Shown here one piece after another: positions 51,415 through 60,925 of a DNA stretch of 64,000 nucleotides. Where the stretch lies: NCBI GenBank assembly GCA_021806225.1, contig JAJZXW010000026.1, positions 50,197 to 114,196 of the forward strand. Reading direction: 5' to 3'. Position 1 is the first letter of the stretch; each line of letters begins with the position of its first letter. A program made the position numbers and the translations under genes. The notes below the pieces were generated by a model that was not told the origin of the DNA, did not search any database, and saw only the letters and a program-made list of their open reading frames with translations. The stretch is from Nitrospirota bacterium (lineage in GTDB: Bacteria; Nitrospirota; Leptospirillia; Leptospirillales; Leptospirillaceae).

Positions 51415-54015
51415 GTGAGTGTTCGCAAGAAAGCGTCTCCCGCCGTTCCCGCGGCTGCAAAGAGCCGGACATCCCGGAAAAAATCATCGGACTCCTCCCG
51501 GTCTGCGGCCTCGGAAGAGCCCATCGTGGAGAAGAAAACCGCGACCGCTCCGAAGGGGACACTCATCATCGTCGAGTCCCCCACGAAGGCCAGGACCCTG
51601 ACCCGGATTCTGGGAAGCGGGTACAAGGTCAAGGCCAGCGTCGGCCATCTGAAGGATCTTCCTCCGTCCAAGATCGGAGTGGACGTCGACAATGGCTACG
51701 AACTCCAGTTTGTGGTCTCGGAAGGGAAAAAGAAGGTTCTCGATGAAATCCGCCAGGCCGCTCGCGGGGCCCGGGAGATCTTTCTCGCCTCCGATCCGGA
51801 CCGGGAAGGGGAGGCGATCGCCTATCACATCGCGAGCGAGCTGACCGGGCTCAAGAAGCCGATTCGCCGGGTGCTGGTCCACGAACTGACACCCCGGGGA
51901 ATCGAGGCGGCCCTGGCCGAACCCGGCGAGATCGACCTTCACAAGGTCGACGCCCAAAAGGCCCGCCGGGCGCTCGACCGGATCGTCGGATACACCCTCT
52001 CCCCCCTTCTCTGGGAGCGGGTTCGGAGGGGGCTTTCCGCCGGTCGGGTCCAGTCCGTGGCCGTCCGGCTTGTATGCGACCGGGAAAACGAGATCCGTTC
52101 TTTTGTTCCGGAGGAATACTGGACCATCTCCCTTTCGATGCGCCCGTCCGATCCGGCCCGCTCCGCCAGCGTCTTCACCGCGCGTCTCGACCGGATCGCT
52201 GGCAGGAAGATGCAGATCCCGAATGCCGAGGAGGCCCGGAAGACGGTGGACCGGATCGGCTCGGAAGGCTTCCGGATCGAAAGCCTCTCCGCAGACGAAA
52301 AGCGGCGCCAGCCCTCTCCCCCGCTCACGACCAGCCGCCTCCAGCAGGAAGGGGCCAGGCGCTTCCGCTTTTCCGCCAAGAAGACCATGCAGCTGGCCCA
52401 GAAGCTTTACGAAGGGGTCGAACTTCCCGGACAGGGCCAGACAGGACTCATTACCTACATGAGGACCGACTCCGTCCGTCTCGCTCCCGAGGCCCAGGAG
52501 ATGGCCCGCAACTTCATTGCCAAGGCCTACCCGCAGGCGCTTCCTCCACGGAGCCCCGCCTACCGGAACAAGAAAGGGATCCAGGATGCCCACGAGGCGA
52601 TCCGTCCCACAGACGCCAGCCGAACGCCCGACTCTCTCGAGGGGATCCTCGACCGGGATCTCCTTCGGGTCTACCGGCTGATCTGGCAGAGCTTCCTCGA
52701 AAGCCAGATGGTTCCGGCGCGATACCTTCTCACGACCGTCATCGTCGAGGGGGACAAGGGGGATACCTTCCGGGCGACCGGACGGCGAATGCTCGATCCG
52801 GGCTTTCTTGTCCTGCGGGGGGAAGATCTCCGGCCCCGGAAAAAAACGGATGCCAACCCTGAAGAGGAAGATGAGGAGAAGGCCGAAGAGGAGAACGAGC
52901 TCCCCCTTCTCCACGAAGGAGAGGCTGTGGAAGCCGCCGCTCCCCCCGAATCCCAGCAGCACTTCACCGAGCCGCCTCCCCGCTACAACGAGGCCTCGCT
53001 CATCCGTGAGCTCGAGGAAAAAGGAATCGGCCGTCCCAGCACCTACGCCACCATCATGACCACCATCCTCGACCGGGAGTATGTGGAGAAGAAGGAGAAC
53101 CGCTTCCACCCGACCGAACTCGGGGAGACGGTGAACCGCCTCCTGGTCGATTCCTTTCCCGACCTTCTGAACGTCGCCTTCACGGCCCGCATGGAAGAAG
53201 AGCTCGATTCGGTAGAGGAGGGGGAGAAGATTTACCGCGAGGCGGTGGACGACTTCTATCGTCCTTTTTCGAGGGAGCTGTCGAAGGCGAAGGGGGGCGG
53301 CATGGCCAACCTGAAGGCCCAGAGCGAGCCGACCACGATCCCCTGTCCTGTCTGCGGTACCCTCATGGTCAAAAAATGGGGCCGTCATGGCGCTTACCTG
53401 GCCTGCGGAAACTACCCGGCCTGCAAGACCACCCGCAACATCGTAGAGACGGAAAACGGGCCCGCCCCCGAGGTCCTTCCCGAGGCCGCCGGGGAAACCT
53501 GTTCCACATGCGGAAAGCCGATGGTGGTCCGGAAAGGGAGGTTCGGAACCTTTCTGGCCTGCAGCGATTACCCGGCCTGCAAGACCACCCGTCCCTGGCC
53601 ACCGAAAGGCCACTCCGAACCTCCGGTACCCCTCCCGGCGGATATTCCTCCCTGTCCGGCCTGCGGGGGGGCCATGGTGCTCAAGACCGGTCGCTTCGGA
53701 AGCTTCCTGTCCTGTGCCAACTATCCGAAATGCAAGACCACGCGGCCGCTTCCGACCGGGATTGCCTGCACCCGTCCAGGCTGCGGTGGCGAGATCACCC
53801 CCCGGAAGGGAAAGAGGGGAACCTTCTACGGATGCAGCCATTATCCGGAGTGCGACCGGACCTACCCGGGTCGTCCCGTGGCCAAGCCCTGCCCGCTTTG
53901 CGGCCATGCCTTCCTGGTCGAGAAAAAGAGTGGAAAGAGAACGGTCATCTCCTGTCCCGAAAAAGGATGTGGATACGAGAGCGAGGACGGCGAGGAGCCG
54001 GGGATCACGGCGTGA
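51415..54015 (+). CDS. topA: DNA topoisomerase I with five zinc ribbons
   Basis: Relaxes negative supercoils. The Toprim part reads LIIVESPTKARTLTRILGSGY, with the acidic FLASDPDREGEAIAYHI; the active Tyr is in GLITYMRTDSVRLAPEA. The C-terminus has five Cys4-type ribbons, beginning CPVCGTLM, CSTCGKPM, CPACGGAM, CTRPGCGGE and CPLCGHAF. An acidic Glu/Asp-rich insert (EEEDEEKAEEENE) lies in the middle. The 866 residues begin with a GTG and a Lys/Ser/Ala-rich tail of about 40 residues. Confidence 0.96.
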   Translation: MSVRKKASPAVPAAAKSRTSRKKSSDSSRSAASEEPIVEKKTATAPKGTLIIVESPTKARTLTRILGSGYKVKASVGHLKDLPPSKIGVDVDNGYELQFVVSEGKKKVLDEIRQAARGAREIFLASDPDREGEAIAYHIASELTGLKKPIRRVLVHELTPRGIEAALAEPGEIDLHKVDAQKARRALDRIVGYTLSPLLWERVRRGLSAGRVQSVAVRLVCDRENEIRSFVPEEYWTISLSMRPSDPARSASVFTARLDRIAGRKMQIPNAEEARKTVDRIGSEGFRIESLSADEKRRQPSPPLTTSRLQQEGARRFRFSAKKTMQLAQKLYEGVELPGQGQTGLITYMRTDSVRLAPEAQEMARNFIAKAYPQALPPRSPAYRNKKGIQDAHEAIRPTDASRTPDSLEGILDRDLLRVYRLIWQSFLESQMVPARYLLTTVIVEGDKGDTFRATGRRMLDPGFLVLRGEDLRPRKKTDANPEEEDEEKAEEENELPLLHEGEAVEAAAPPESQQHFTEPPPRYNEASLIRELEEKGIGRPSTYATIMTTILDREYVEKKENRFHPTELGETVNRLLVDSFPDLLNVAFTARMEEELDSVEEGEKIYREAVDDFYRPFSRELSKAKGGGMANLKAQSEPTTIPCPVCGTLMVKKWGRHGAYLACGNYPACKTTRNIVETENGPAPEVLPEAAGETCSTCGKPMVVRKGRFGTFLACSDYPACKTTRPWPPKGHSEPPVPLPADIPPCPACGGAMVLKTGRFGSFLSCANYPKCKTTRPLPTGIACTRPGCGGEITPRKGKRGTFYGCSHYPECDRTYPGRPVAKPCPLCGHAFLVEKKSGKRTVISCPEKGCGYESEDGEEPGITA

Positions 54016-55430
54016 ACGACCATGCCCACGTGACGGTGATCGGCGGGGGCCTTGCCGGCACGGAGGCGGCGCTGTCGCTTTCCCGTTCCGGGGTTCGAGT
54101 AACCCTCTACGAAATGCGGCCGTCTACCCTGACAGGTGCCCACAGGACCGGAAACCTTGCCGAGCTGGTCTGTTCGAATTCCCTCAAGTCCGTCGACCCG
54201 GAGACGGCCCATGGGCTCCTCAAGGAGGAGCTCGGGGCGATGGGGTCCTTCGTGCTCGAAGCCGCCATGGAGGCCCGCATCCCGGGGGGAGGGGCTCTCG
54301 TGGTCGACCGGGACCGCTTTTCCGTCGGGCTGACCTCACGCGTCGCGGCCGATCCGAACATTACGATCCTCCGGGAGCGTGTGGACCGGATTCCTCCGGA
54401 TCGCCCCCTGATCCTGGCGACAGGGCCCCTGACTGCGCCCGAACTCTCCCGGGACCTTCTGGCCCGGATCGGGAGCGACCGGCTGTCCTTCTATGATGCC
54501 ATCAGTCCGGTGGTTGACGCCTTGTCCCTGGATCGGTCGCTTCTGTTCCGGGGGGACCGCTACGGGACGCCGGGCGAGGGGGATTATCTCAATGTGCCTC
54601 TCGACGAAGAAGCCTACCGGATGCTGGTCGGGGATCTTCTCCTTGGAGAGCGGGTCCCCCCCCATGAAGGGGTGGAGGATCGGCCGGATGCGCTCAGGGC
54701 CTTCGAGGCGTGCCAGCCCGTGGAGTCTCTGGCCGATTCAGGGCCGGAAACTCTGGCTTTTGGTCCCATGAGGCCAGTGGGTCTCGTCGATCCAAGGACT
54801 GGGAGGACGCCTTATGCCGTCGTCCAGCTCCGGGCCGAAAACAAAGAGGAGACCGCCTACAACATGGTGGGATTCCAGACCAAGCTCCGTTACTCGGAGC
54901 AGGACAGGATTTTTCGCAAGCTTCCCGGCTTCGCGGAGGTCCAGTTCCTCCGGTACGGATCGCTCCACCGGAACACCTTTCTCGACGCACCGCGGGTTCT
55001 GGGGCCCGACCTCTCGCTTCGCGCACTTCCGGGAGTCTATCCGACCGGACAGATGGTCGGTGTGGAGGGGTACACCGAGTCGATCGCCCTGGGGCGCCTC
55101 TCGGCCCTCTATCTCTCCCCCGATCCACCCTCCACACTGCCGCCTTCAACAACAGCTGTGGGAGCCCTCCTCCGGGCCCTTCTTCCTTCCGTCTATCGGC
55201 CTGGGGGAGAGTCGCCCGGCCCGGAGGAGAACGCCCCCTTTTCTCCGGTCAACCTGCATTTTGGCCTTTTCCCCGCTCTCCCTTCCCGGGTCCGGGGAGG
55301 AAAACGCGAGAGAAGAAGGGCCATCGTGGACCGGGCGCGGCGGGATTTCGCCTCCTGGTGGAAGAGCTGCCGGGAATCCCTTTGTCCGGAGGAGACCGGA
55401 CACCGGTCTCTCACTCCGGAGAGGAGGTAG
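54012..55430 (+). CDS. trmFO: tRNA (uracil-54-C5)-methyltransferase, folate and FAD dependent
   Basis: TrmFO makes ribothymidine at position 54 of tRNA from methylenetetrahydrofolate. The FAD motif is VTVIGGGLAGTEAALSLSRSG, with the catalytic Cys in NLAELVCSNSLKS. YNMVGFQTKLRYSEQ and MVGVEGYTESIALG are conserved. The GTG at 54012 overlaps the topA stop, so the gene is shorter than the track ORF, at 472 residues. The Pro-rich segment near the C-terminus is longer than usual. Confidence 0.95.
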   Translation: MNDHAHVTVIGGGLAGTEAALSLSRSGVRVTLYEMRPSTLTGAHRTGNLAELVCSNSLKSVDPETAHGLLKEELGAMGSFVLEAAMEARIPGGGALVVDRDRFSVGLTSRVAADPNITILRERVDRIPPDRPLILATGPLTAPELSRDLLARIGSDRLSFYDAISPVVDALSLDRSLLFRGDRYGTPGEGDYLNVPLDEEAYRMLVGDLLLGERVPPHEGVEDRPDALRAFEACQPVESLADSGPETLAFGPMRPVGLVDPRTGRTPYAVVQLRAENKEETAYNMVGFQTKLRYSEQDRIFRKLPGFAEVQFLRYGSLHRNTFLDAPRVLGPDLSLRALPGVYPTGQMVGVEGYTESIALGRLSALYLSPDPPSTLPPSTTAVGALLRALLPSVYRPGGESPGPEENAPFSPVNLHFGLFPALPSRVRGGKRERRRAIVDRARRDFASWWKSCRESLCPEETGHRSLTPERR

Positions 55431-55434
55431 AGCC

Positions 55435-56400
55435 ATGGGCGGGGAGGGATCGGGGCAGCGTCGAAGCGATCGCGAGCGACGGGGAAAGGACGAAAGGATA
55501 CTCCGGGATCCCCTTTTTTCCGACTACCGGAGGGATCTCGAGCAGGGAGGCCGCTCTCCCCGGACCATCGAGGCCGTCGGGAAGGATCTTTCCCTTCTGG
55601 CGGGTCTGGCGGGAGAGACGCTGGTCGGGGGGGAAGGATTCCTCTGGGAGCGTCTCGACCGTCCCAGGGCCCTGCGCTTCGTCAAGCGCCTTCATGAACG
55701 GGGCTACGCTCCGTCGAGCATTGCCCGGATCATCTCCAATCTGCGCGGATTCTTCCGGTATCTGAAAAAGAAGGGCCATGTCGAAGAGGATCCCTTTCGG
55801 CTGGTTTCCGGACCCCGGGTTCCCCGGGTCCTTCCGTCCGTTCTTTCCGAAGGGGAGGCCTCGGCCCTCGTGGGTTTCCCTGGTGCAAGCGGGGATCCGG
55901 ACTATCTCCGGGACAAAGCCCTTCTCGAGCTTTTTTATGAAAGCGGCGTCCGTCTTTCCGAGCTGTGCGGGCTCGTCTGGGGGGACTTCGAGGAAGGATC
56001 AGGAGCCCTTCTGGTTCACGGCAAAGGGGGCCGCGACCGGAGGGTGCCGGTTGTCGGGGAGGCCATGGCGGCCCTCGCCGCCTACCGGACATCGCGCGAA
56101 AAGGAGGGTGCGTTCAATTCGGCGATGCCCATTTTTGCCGGGAAGGGAGATCGGGGGCTTTCCGTCTGGCAGGTCGGTCGGATCGTCGGAAGGCGATCCC
56201 GGGAGGGGGGGCTGGAGAGGAAGGTCACCCCCCACGCTCTCCGACACTCCTGCGCGACCCACCTTCTGAATCGCGAGGCCGATCTCCGGGAGATCCAGGC
56301 CCTCCTGGGCCACGCCTCCCTGGGAACGACCCAGCGATATCTTCACACCGGTCTCGACGAGCTCGCGAAAAAACTCGCGAAGGTCCGCAAAGACCCCTGA
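55435..56400 (+). CDS. xerC: Tyrosine recombinase XerC/XerD
   Basis: Resolves chromosome dimers at dif. The N-terminal SAM-like domain (YRRDLEQGGRSPRTIEAVGKDL) and the catalytic set are complete: Arg in ESGVRLSELCGL, Lys in VHGKGGRDRRVPVVG, His/Arg in HALRHSCATHLLNR, LLGHASLGTTQRY with the last His, and the nucleophilic Tyr in QRYLHTGLDEL. It is 321 residues long from the ATG at 55435, which follows GGAGG. The usual hslVU neighbours are absent here; argB comes next. Confidence 0.93.
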   Translation: MGGEGSGQRRSDRERRGKDERILRDPLFSDYRRDLEQGGRSPRTIEAVGKDLSLLAGLAGETLVGGEGFLWERLDRPRALRFVKRLHERGYAPSSIARIISNLRGFFRYLKKKGHVEEDPFRLVSGPRVPRVLPSVLSEGEASALVGFPGASGDPDYLRDKALLELFYESGVRLSELCGLVWGDFEEGSGALLVHGKGGRDRRVPVVGEAMAALAAYRTSREKEGAFNSAMPIFAGKGDRGLSVWQVGRIVGRRSREGGLERKVTPHALRHSCATHLLNREADLREIQALLGHASLGTTQRYLHTGLDELAKKLAKVRKDP

Positions 56401-56433
56401 GAGACGACTCACACAATCCATCCCGGAGAGTTC

Positions 56434-57300
56434 ATGGACAGCGTTCTGGAGAAGGCGCAGGTTCTGATCGACGCCCTGCCCTACATCCGTACCTTTCACG
56501 GCAAGACCTTTGTCATCAAGTTCGGGGGCGGGGCGCTCGACGGGGGGGGGGAGGAGAGCCTGTCCTTCGCCCAGGACCTGGTTCTTCTCCAGCATATCGG
56601 GATCCGCCCGGTGGTGATCCACGGGGGAGGTCCCCAGATCTCCCACCTCATGGGCCGTCTGGGGATGAGTCCGGAGTTTGTCGACGGAATTCGGGTGACG
56701 GGAAGCGATGCGATGGAGGTGGTGGAGATGGTTCTCACCGGCCGCATCAACCGGGAAATCGTGACGATGGTGCACCGCCACGGAGGGCGGGCCGTCGGAC
56801 TCTCCGGCCGGGACGCAGGGTTCCTCGTGGGCGAGAGGAAGAGCCATTCCGGGCGGGATTTGGGCCATGTGGGCCAGATCGTCACTGTCAATCCCGAAAT
56901 CCTTGACCTTCTCGACCGCCACCGGTTCATTCCCATCGTGGCGCCGGTCGGAGTGACGGAAGAGGGGGTCCCCCTCAATATCAATGCCGACGAGGCGGCC
57001 GCGGTGATCGCGGGGGCCCTCAAGGCGGAAAAGCTCATCATGATGACCAACACCCGGGGGGTCCTGGACGGGAACGGCGAGCTTCTCTCCTCTCTGGACC
57101 GGCGTGAGATCCTGTCCCTGATCGAGCGGGGAACCATCGCCGGAGGAATGGTCCCCAAGATGGAAGGATGTCTTCGGGCGCTTGCCGACGGGGTCGGAAA
57201 GGTCCATGTGATCGACGGTCGCATCGCCCATGCCCTTCTGCTCGAAATCTTCACGCCGGAAGGGATCGGCACCGAGATCGTGCGGAGTTCCCCCTCGTGA
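56434..57300 (+). CDS. argB: Acetylglutamate kinase
   Basis: Second step of arginine synthesis. Visible are the catalytic lysine in TFVIKFGGGALDGG, VVIHGGGPQISHLMGRLG, GLSGRDAGFLVGER and NINADEAAAVIAGALKAEKLIMMTNTRGVL. Its 288 residues are typical, and the family is often feedback-inhibited by arginine. It is away from the argDFGH cluster. Its stop overlaps the start of the lipoprotein gene (GTGA). Confidence 0.95.
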   Translation: MDSVLEKAQVLIDALPYIRTFHGKTFVIKFGGGALDGGGEESLSFAQDLVLLQHIGIRPVVIHGGGPQISHLMGRLGMSPEFVDGIRVTGSDAMEVVEMVLTGRINREIVTMVHRHGGRAVGLSGRDAGFLVGERKSHSGRDLGHVGQIVTVNPEILDLLDRHRFIPIVAPVGVTEEGVPLNINADEAAAVIAGALKAEKLIMMTNTRGVLDGNGELLSSLDRREILSLIERGTIAGGMVPKMEGCLRALADGVGKVHVIDGRIAHALLLEIFTPEGIGTEIVRSSPS

Positions 57301-57821
57301 AGCTCCCATTCCTTGGAAAACTGATCCTTGGCGGATTCCTGGGAGGGCTCCTGCTTTCCTGCACTCCCCATGAAAATTCCCCTCCGGTGACAGGACGGAT
57401 TGCCAGAGCACAGCAACTTGCTGTCGACTCCGGAGGAGCGCCCGGCCAACGGTCGACGATCCCGATCCTTGCCATCCAGCTGGTCGTGACCAACCCGGGC
57501 CCTGAGGTCCGCCTTCTTGGATACCGCTACATCTCCTCAGGGGGAATCGCATCTGAAGCCCTTATGAACCACGATCTCGTCGAGCGGAGCCGCTCGAAGC
57601 TCGGGCGCCTTGTTCGTCTTGGCCTCCCCACCGTTTTCCCTCCCAATGGAACTTCCACGGGTTGGGTGTTTTTCAAGACGTCCGATCTGAGGGGGCGTCT
57701 TCACCTGTCCCTGCGCGATGTTTACGGGCGATTTTCCTCACTGGAGATTCCCGTGGCCCCGGCCATATCCAAAAGATCTCCGACAAAGGGGATCCATTCC
57801 CCATCGCCCGGAAGCCCCTGA
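57297..57821 (+). CDS. Uncharacterised lipoprotein
   Basis: Starting at the GTG overlapping the argB stop, the signal is [14 protein letters not shown] with lipid Cys22. The mature 150 residues form a strand-rich domain ([47 protein letters not shown]). It recalls immunoglobulin-like envelope domains, but no family is certain. No role can be assigned from its neighbours argB and dut. Confidence 0.7.
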   Translation: MKLPFLGKLILGGFLGGLLLSCTPHENSPPVTGRIARAQQLAVDSGGAPGQRSTIPILAIQLVVTNPGPEVRLLGYRYISSGGIASEALMNHDLVERSRSKLGRLVRLGLPTVFPPNGTSTGWVFFKTSDLRGRLHLSLRDVYGRFSSLEIPVAPAISKRSPTKGIHSPSPGSP

Positions 57822-57882
57822 GAAAGACGGAGAGAATCCGGAGTGGCAAGGTCCGGAAGAGGGCCGGCAGAAAAGGAGAATC

Positions 57883-58338
57883 ATGAGAACTGTCATTCGG
57901 ATCAAAAAGATGGGAGAGGGAACGGAGTCGACCCTTCCCTTGCGTGCGACGCCGGGGTCGGCCGGTCTGGATCTCAGGGCGGCCATTGACGGTCCGGTGA
58001 TTCTCCCTCCGGGGGGACGACGGCTCATTCCTGCTGGGATTGCTGTCGACATCCGGGATTCGGGCGTCGTGGGTGTGGTGGCTTCGCGGTCGGGCCTCTC
58101 CCTGAAACATGGCATTCGGGTCGCACAGGGAATCGGTGTGATCGATTCCGACTACCATGGGGAGATCGGGGTCATTCTGGCCAACGATGGGACGGATCCC
58201 TATACCGTCTCGCCAGGAGACCGTATTGCCCAGCTACTTTTCATGCCAGTTCTATTGGTGGATCTCATACCGGTCGAGAGTTTCGAAGAAGAGACCCTCC
58301 GGGGAACCGGAGGATTCGGTCATACGGGACATGCGTGA
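57883..58338 (+). CDS. dut: dUTP diphosphatase
   Basis: Converts dUTP to dUMP and keeps uracil out of DNA. All five trimeric dUTPase motifs are visible: [51 protein letters not shown] and the C-terminal [13 protein letters not shown] 57883 follows AAAAGGAGAATC, giving 151 residues; the track ORF starts upstream in another gene. Confidence 0.95.
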   Translation: MRTVIRIKKMGEGTESTLPLRATPGSAGLDLRAAIDGPVILPPGGRRLIPAGIAVDIRDSGVVGVVASRSGLSLKHGIRVAQGIGVIDSDYHGEIGVILANDGTDPYTVSPGDRIAQLLFMPVLLVDLIPVESFEEETLRGTGGFGHTGHA

Positions 58339-58347
58339 GACAGATCC

Positions 58348-59853
58348 CTACCGGCTCGTTTTCATGTCCGAGAGGGGAACGGCGAGGATCCAGTCGTAGG
58401 AATTGGCAAGGAAGGCGGTGCCCCCCACAATGGTGGGGCTGACGATGCCCATTCGTCCGCCGATGCGGAGATGTCCGGTTTCCCGGCCGGTTTTCGGATC
58501 GAGCCGGTAGAGGCTGTCTCCTCCGGCCAGGTAGAGGCTCCCTCCGGAGAAGGTGGGGGCGCTCCGCGTGGCGGCAATCCTGTGCCAGGACCAGAGACGT
58601 TTTCCCGTGCGAAGGTCCAGGGCCTCGTAGCGGCCGGTCACGGGGGAGCCCACGTAGACGGTCTTCCCGTGGATCAGGGGAACGCCGCCCTTGAAGGCCG
58701 GAGGCTTGGGGCCCCTTCCCGTGGAGACGGTCCAGAGGGTTCGTCCCGTCCTGGCGTCGAAGGCCCGGATGACCGGTACGAGGGTGGGGTGTCCATGAAC
58801 CCTTTTCGGATTGGTGACCGTATCCATGACCACGACGCCGTGGCCGACGGCGGGGCTGACATCGCCCATGCCCGTGTTGGCGGCTCCGGGGATGGTTCCG
58901 CTCCAGAGGGTGCGGCCGGTCTTCGCGTCGAGGCAGTAGAGGCGGGGGGGCGAGGCCATGGCCAGATAGAGGCGTCCGTGGCGATAGGCCGGGCTGGACA
59001 TGTTGTCGTTTCCGCCGAGCCTTGAGGTCCAGATCGGGTGTCCCGTGCGGCGGTCGATGGCGTGGACGGCTCCGGAGCCGGTGGCGAAGTAGAGGGTCCG
59101 GCCGTGGATGGCGGGGGTGGGCATGGCCTCCCCGACCGAGTCCGCATGCCAGAGAAGCCGGCCGGTCGTCCGGTCCAGGGCATAGATGCCGTTGTAGCTC
59201 ACATCCATGCCCCGGACGGCCGTTCCCTTTTTGGCAAAGGCGGCGACATTCGCGAAATTGAATCCGACCCCGCCTGCCGCCAGGTAGACGATCCGTCCGG
59301 CGACCAGGGGATTGCCCATCAGGTTGTTCCCGACGGGGCTGGTCCGCCAGATGAGCTGGCCCGTCCGGGCATTTAGCGCATAGGCGAACATGTCATCGCT
59401 CTCCGCATAGACAACCCCGCCGACCACGGACACACCCAAGGCATTTCCGTAGAACTGCGTCTGGACAGCTCCCGCCTCCGTCTCCCCGTAAGTTTTTGTT
59501 CCGAAGGGATGGGATCTTTCGAGGGGCCAGGCCCGGGCCTCGGCGTAGCGCCAGAAGACCCCTTCCCGGAACCAGGCGGGTGCGTCTTCCGGAATGCTGG
59601 TGGCGGCGTTGTGTCGGGCGTTGGCATTCATCTGGAGCCACTCGGTGGCCCCGAATGTCCTGTCGGCTCCGACGGGCGCGTTCTGCGGGAGATAGACGCG
59701 GGCAAAGGGGCCGCCCGGAGCTACCGGAACGGACCAGGAGGAGTCATGAACCCCTCCTGCCGCGGGAGGGGAGCCGGCTTCGGAAGTCCCTGACAGAATG
59801 AATGAATAAGCCAGGAGAGCCAGAATAAGGGGTAGACTTTTCAATGTTCTCAA
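58348..59853 (-). CDS. Exported PQQ-like beta-propeller protein
   Basis: A signal peptide (MRTLKSLPLILALLAYSFILSGTSEA) precedes eight or so repeats of the PQQ type, for example VVYAESDDMFAYALNARTGQLIWR, GIYALDRTTGRLLWHAD, VHAIDRRTGHPIWTSR, LYCLDAKTGRTLWSG and RAFDARTGRTLWTVS. These build a periplasmic propeller. The acidic and Arg ligands that distinguish true quinoprotein dehydrogenases cannot be confirmed, so it may be an enzyme or a binding scaffold. It converges on dut with a 10-base gap. Confidence 0.85.
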   Translation of the reverse strand: MRTLKSLPLILALLAYSFILSGTSEAGSPPAAGGVHDSSWSVPVAPGGPFARVYLPQNAPVGADRTFGATEWLQMNANARHNAATSIPEDAPAWFREGVFWRYAEARAWPLERSHPFGTKTYGETEAGAVQTQFYGNALGVSVVGGVVYAESDDMFAYALNARTGQLIWRTSPVGNNLMGNPLVAGRIVYLAAGGVGFNFANVAAFAKKGTAVRGMDVSYNGIYALDRTTGRLLWHADSVGEAMPTPAIHGRTLYFATGSGAVHAIDRRTGHPIWTSRLGGNDNMSSPAYRHGRLYLAMASPPRLYCLDAKTGRTLWSGTIPGAANTGMGDVSPAVGHGVVVMDTVTNPKRVHGHPTLVPVIRAFDARTGRTLWTVSTGRGPKPPAFKGGVPLIHGKTVYVGSPVTGRYEALDLRTGKRLWSWHRIAATRSAPTFSGGSLYLAGGDSLYRLDPKTGRETGHLRIGGRMGIVSPTIVGGTAFLANSYDWILAVPLSDMKTSR

Positions 59854-59907
59854 AGCGGCGCTTCCTTATGAGATGACACACCCTCCAGAGTCCCGGCCGT
59901 CAGAAAT

Positions 59908-60762
59908 TCAGGCCACCTCTTCGATGGTGACGATGCGGAGAGCGGTCATCATGCGGGCGATGGATTCTTCGATCGGTCGTGAAAGCTCCGAAATGCGCTC
60001 TCCCGTTCGTCGGAGCTGGCGCATGAGAACCTTCTGCGGAAGCATCCGGTCATAGCCGGGGGCTTCCCGGGCCATGAGGATGGCCTTGCGGCGGTAGTCG
60101 TGCATGGTGTTGTGGAGCGGCATCTTGTAGTTGAGGGTGACATCTTCGATGAGGGGAAGCACCTTTTCTCCGTAGGCTTCGATGAAGGAGTCGACCATGT
60201 CGCAGAAAAAGCCGAAATGGCGGGATTCGTCCTTGGTCAGATAGATCAGGAGACGGTTCAGCACAGGTTCGCGGACAACGCGGGACAGGCTCTGGTAGTA
60301 GAGCTGAGTGGCTTTTTCCTGCAGGAGCGTGTAGGTGAACACCTGAACAGGATTCGAAAATCCGATGCTGAAAGGCTTGCGGTTTTCGATGATCAGTTTT
60401 TCCTCGAGACGGTCGCGGTCCGGTTCGATTCCTGCATGGTACTGGTAAAGGGCCAGAGCCTGGGCGTGGCGGTCTTCCTCGAGTCCCCACCGGACGGTGA
60501 AGTGGAAAAGCTCCCGATTGTGCATCGATTCTTCCATCGTGGGAGTTTCAATGGGGAAAAGGGACTGGTATTCGGAGAAGTATCCGGGGAGATGGTCCTC
60601 GACGTAGGTGACGAAGACAACTGCTTCTTTCTGGCCGGGGGTCAACAGTTCGGGTTTGAGTTCATGCCAGTGCAGAGACTTGAAACGGTTCCAGTTCGCG
60701 TCGTCGGCGAGCCGATTATAGTGATCCACATGCTGTCGAATTTTTGCGAGCGGCAGTTGCAC
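59908..60762 (-). CDS. Acyl-ACP desaturase (ferritin-like di-iron)
   Basis: A soluble di-iron enzyme of the stearoyl-ACP desaturase family. Iron ligands fall in MEESMHNRELFHFTVRWGLEEDRHAQAL and in KDESRHFGFF (ExxH), with YTLLQEKATQLYY between. It puts a double bond into acyl chains before membrane assembly. I start at GTG 60762 because AAGGAAGGA lies seven bases upstream; the track ATG at 60843 is unlikely as it would sit in the operator region. It is 284 residues long. Confidence 0.85.
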   Translation of the reverse strand: MQLPLAKIRQHVDHYNRLADDANWNRFKSLHWHELKPELLTPGQKEAVVFVTYVEDHLPGYFSEYQSLFPIETPTMEESMHNRELFHFTVRWGLEEDRHAQALALYQYHAGIEPDRDRLEEKLIIENRKPFSIGFSNPVQVFTYTLLQEKATQLYYQSLSRVVREPVLNRLLIYLTKDESRHFGFFCDMVDSFIEAYGEKVLPLIEDVTLNYKMPLHNTMHDYRRKAILMAREAPGYDRMLPQKVLMRQLRRTGERISELSRPIEESIARMMTALRIVTIEEVA

Positions 60763-60842
60763 CCTGCATTCCTTCCTTAGGTTCGTCGGGGGCCATGCCC
60801 GTAATCTCACAAAAATAGCGGCGATGGCCCGTTTATGAAGCA

Positions 60843-60857
60843 AGATTGACTCAATCT
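60843..60857. promoter_or_regulatory. 15-bp perfect palindrome at the desaturase promoter, probable operator
   Basis: AGATTGA-C-TCAATCT is an exact inverted repeat with a one-base centre. It sits at about the transcription start expected from the minus-strand TATAAT a few bases further upstream, the classic place for a repressor. It partly resembles FNR/CRP half-sites (TTGA/TCAA), but the spacing is not theirs. Confidence 0.55.
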
Positions 60858-60862
60858 AAGAC

Positions 60863-60868
60863 ATTATA
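60863..60868 (-). promoter_or_regulatory. Candidate -10 element of the desaturase promoter
   Basis: The minus strand reads GAGAGTATAATG, with a perfect TATAAT, in an AT-rich region. The -35 is poor, which fits a promoter that needs an activator or an AT-rich UP element. It leaves a leader of about 95 bases. Confidence 0.45.
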
Positions 60869-60925
60869 CTCTCTAAAAATGAAAAAAGCATCTTTTTGGA
60901 CTGAAGATCCTGTATCTCCAATGTC

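Noticed and set aside
51484-53907. An 807-codon minus-strand frame across topA
   Set aside because: Shadow of topA; no motif and biased composition.
60846-60870. A plus-strand promoter TTGACT/TATACT near the desaturase gene
   Set aside because: The spacer is only 13 bases and no plus-strand gene follows.
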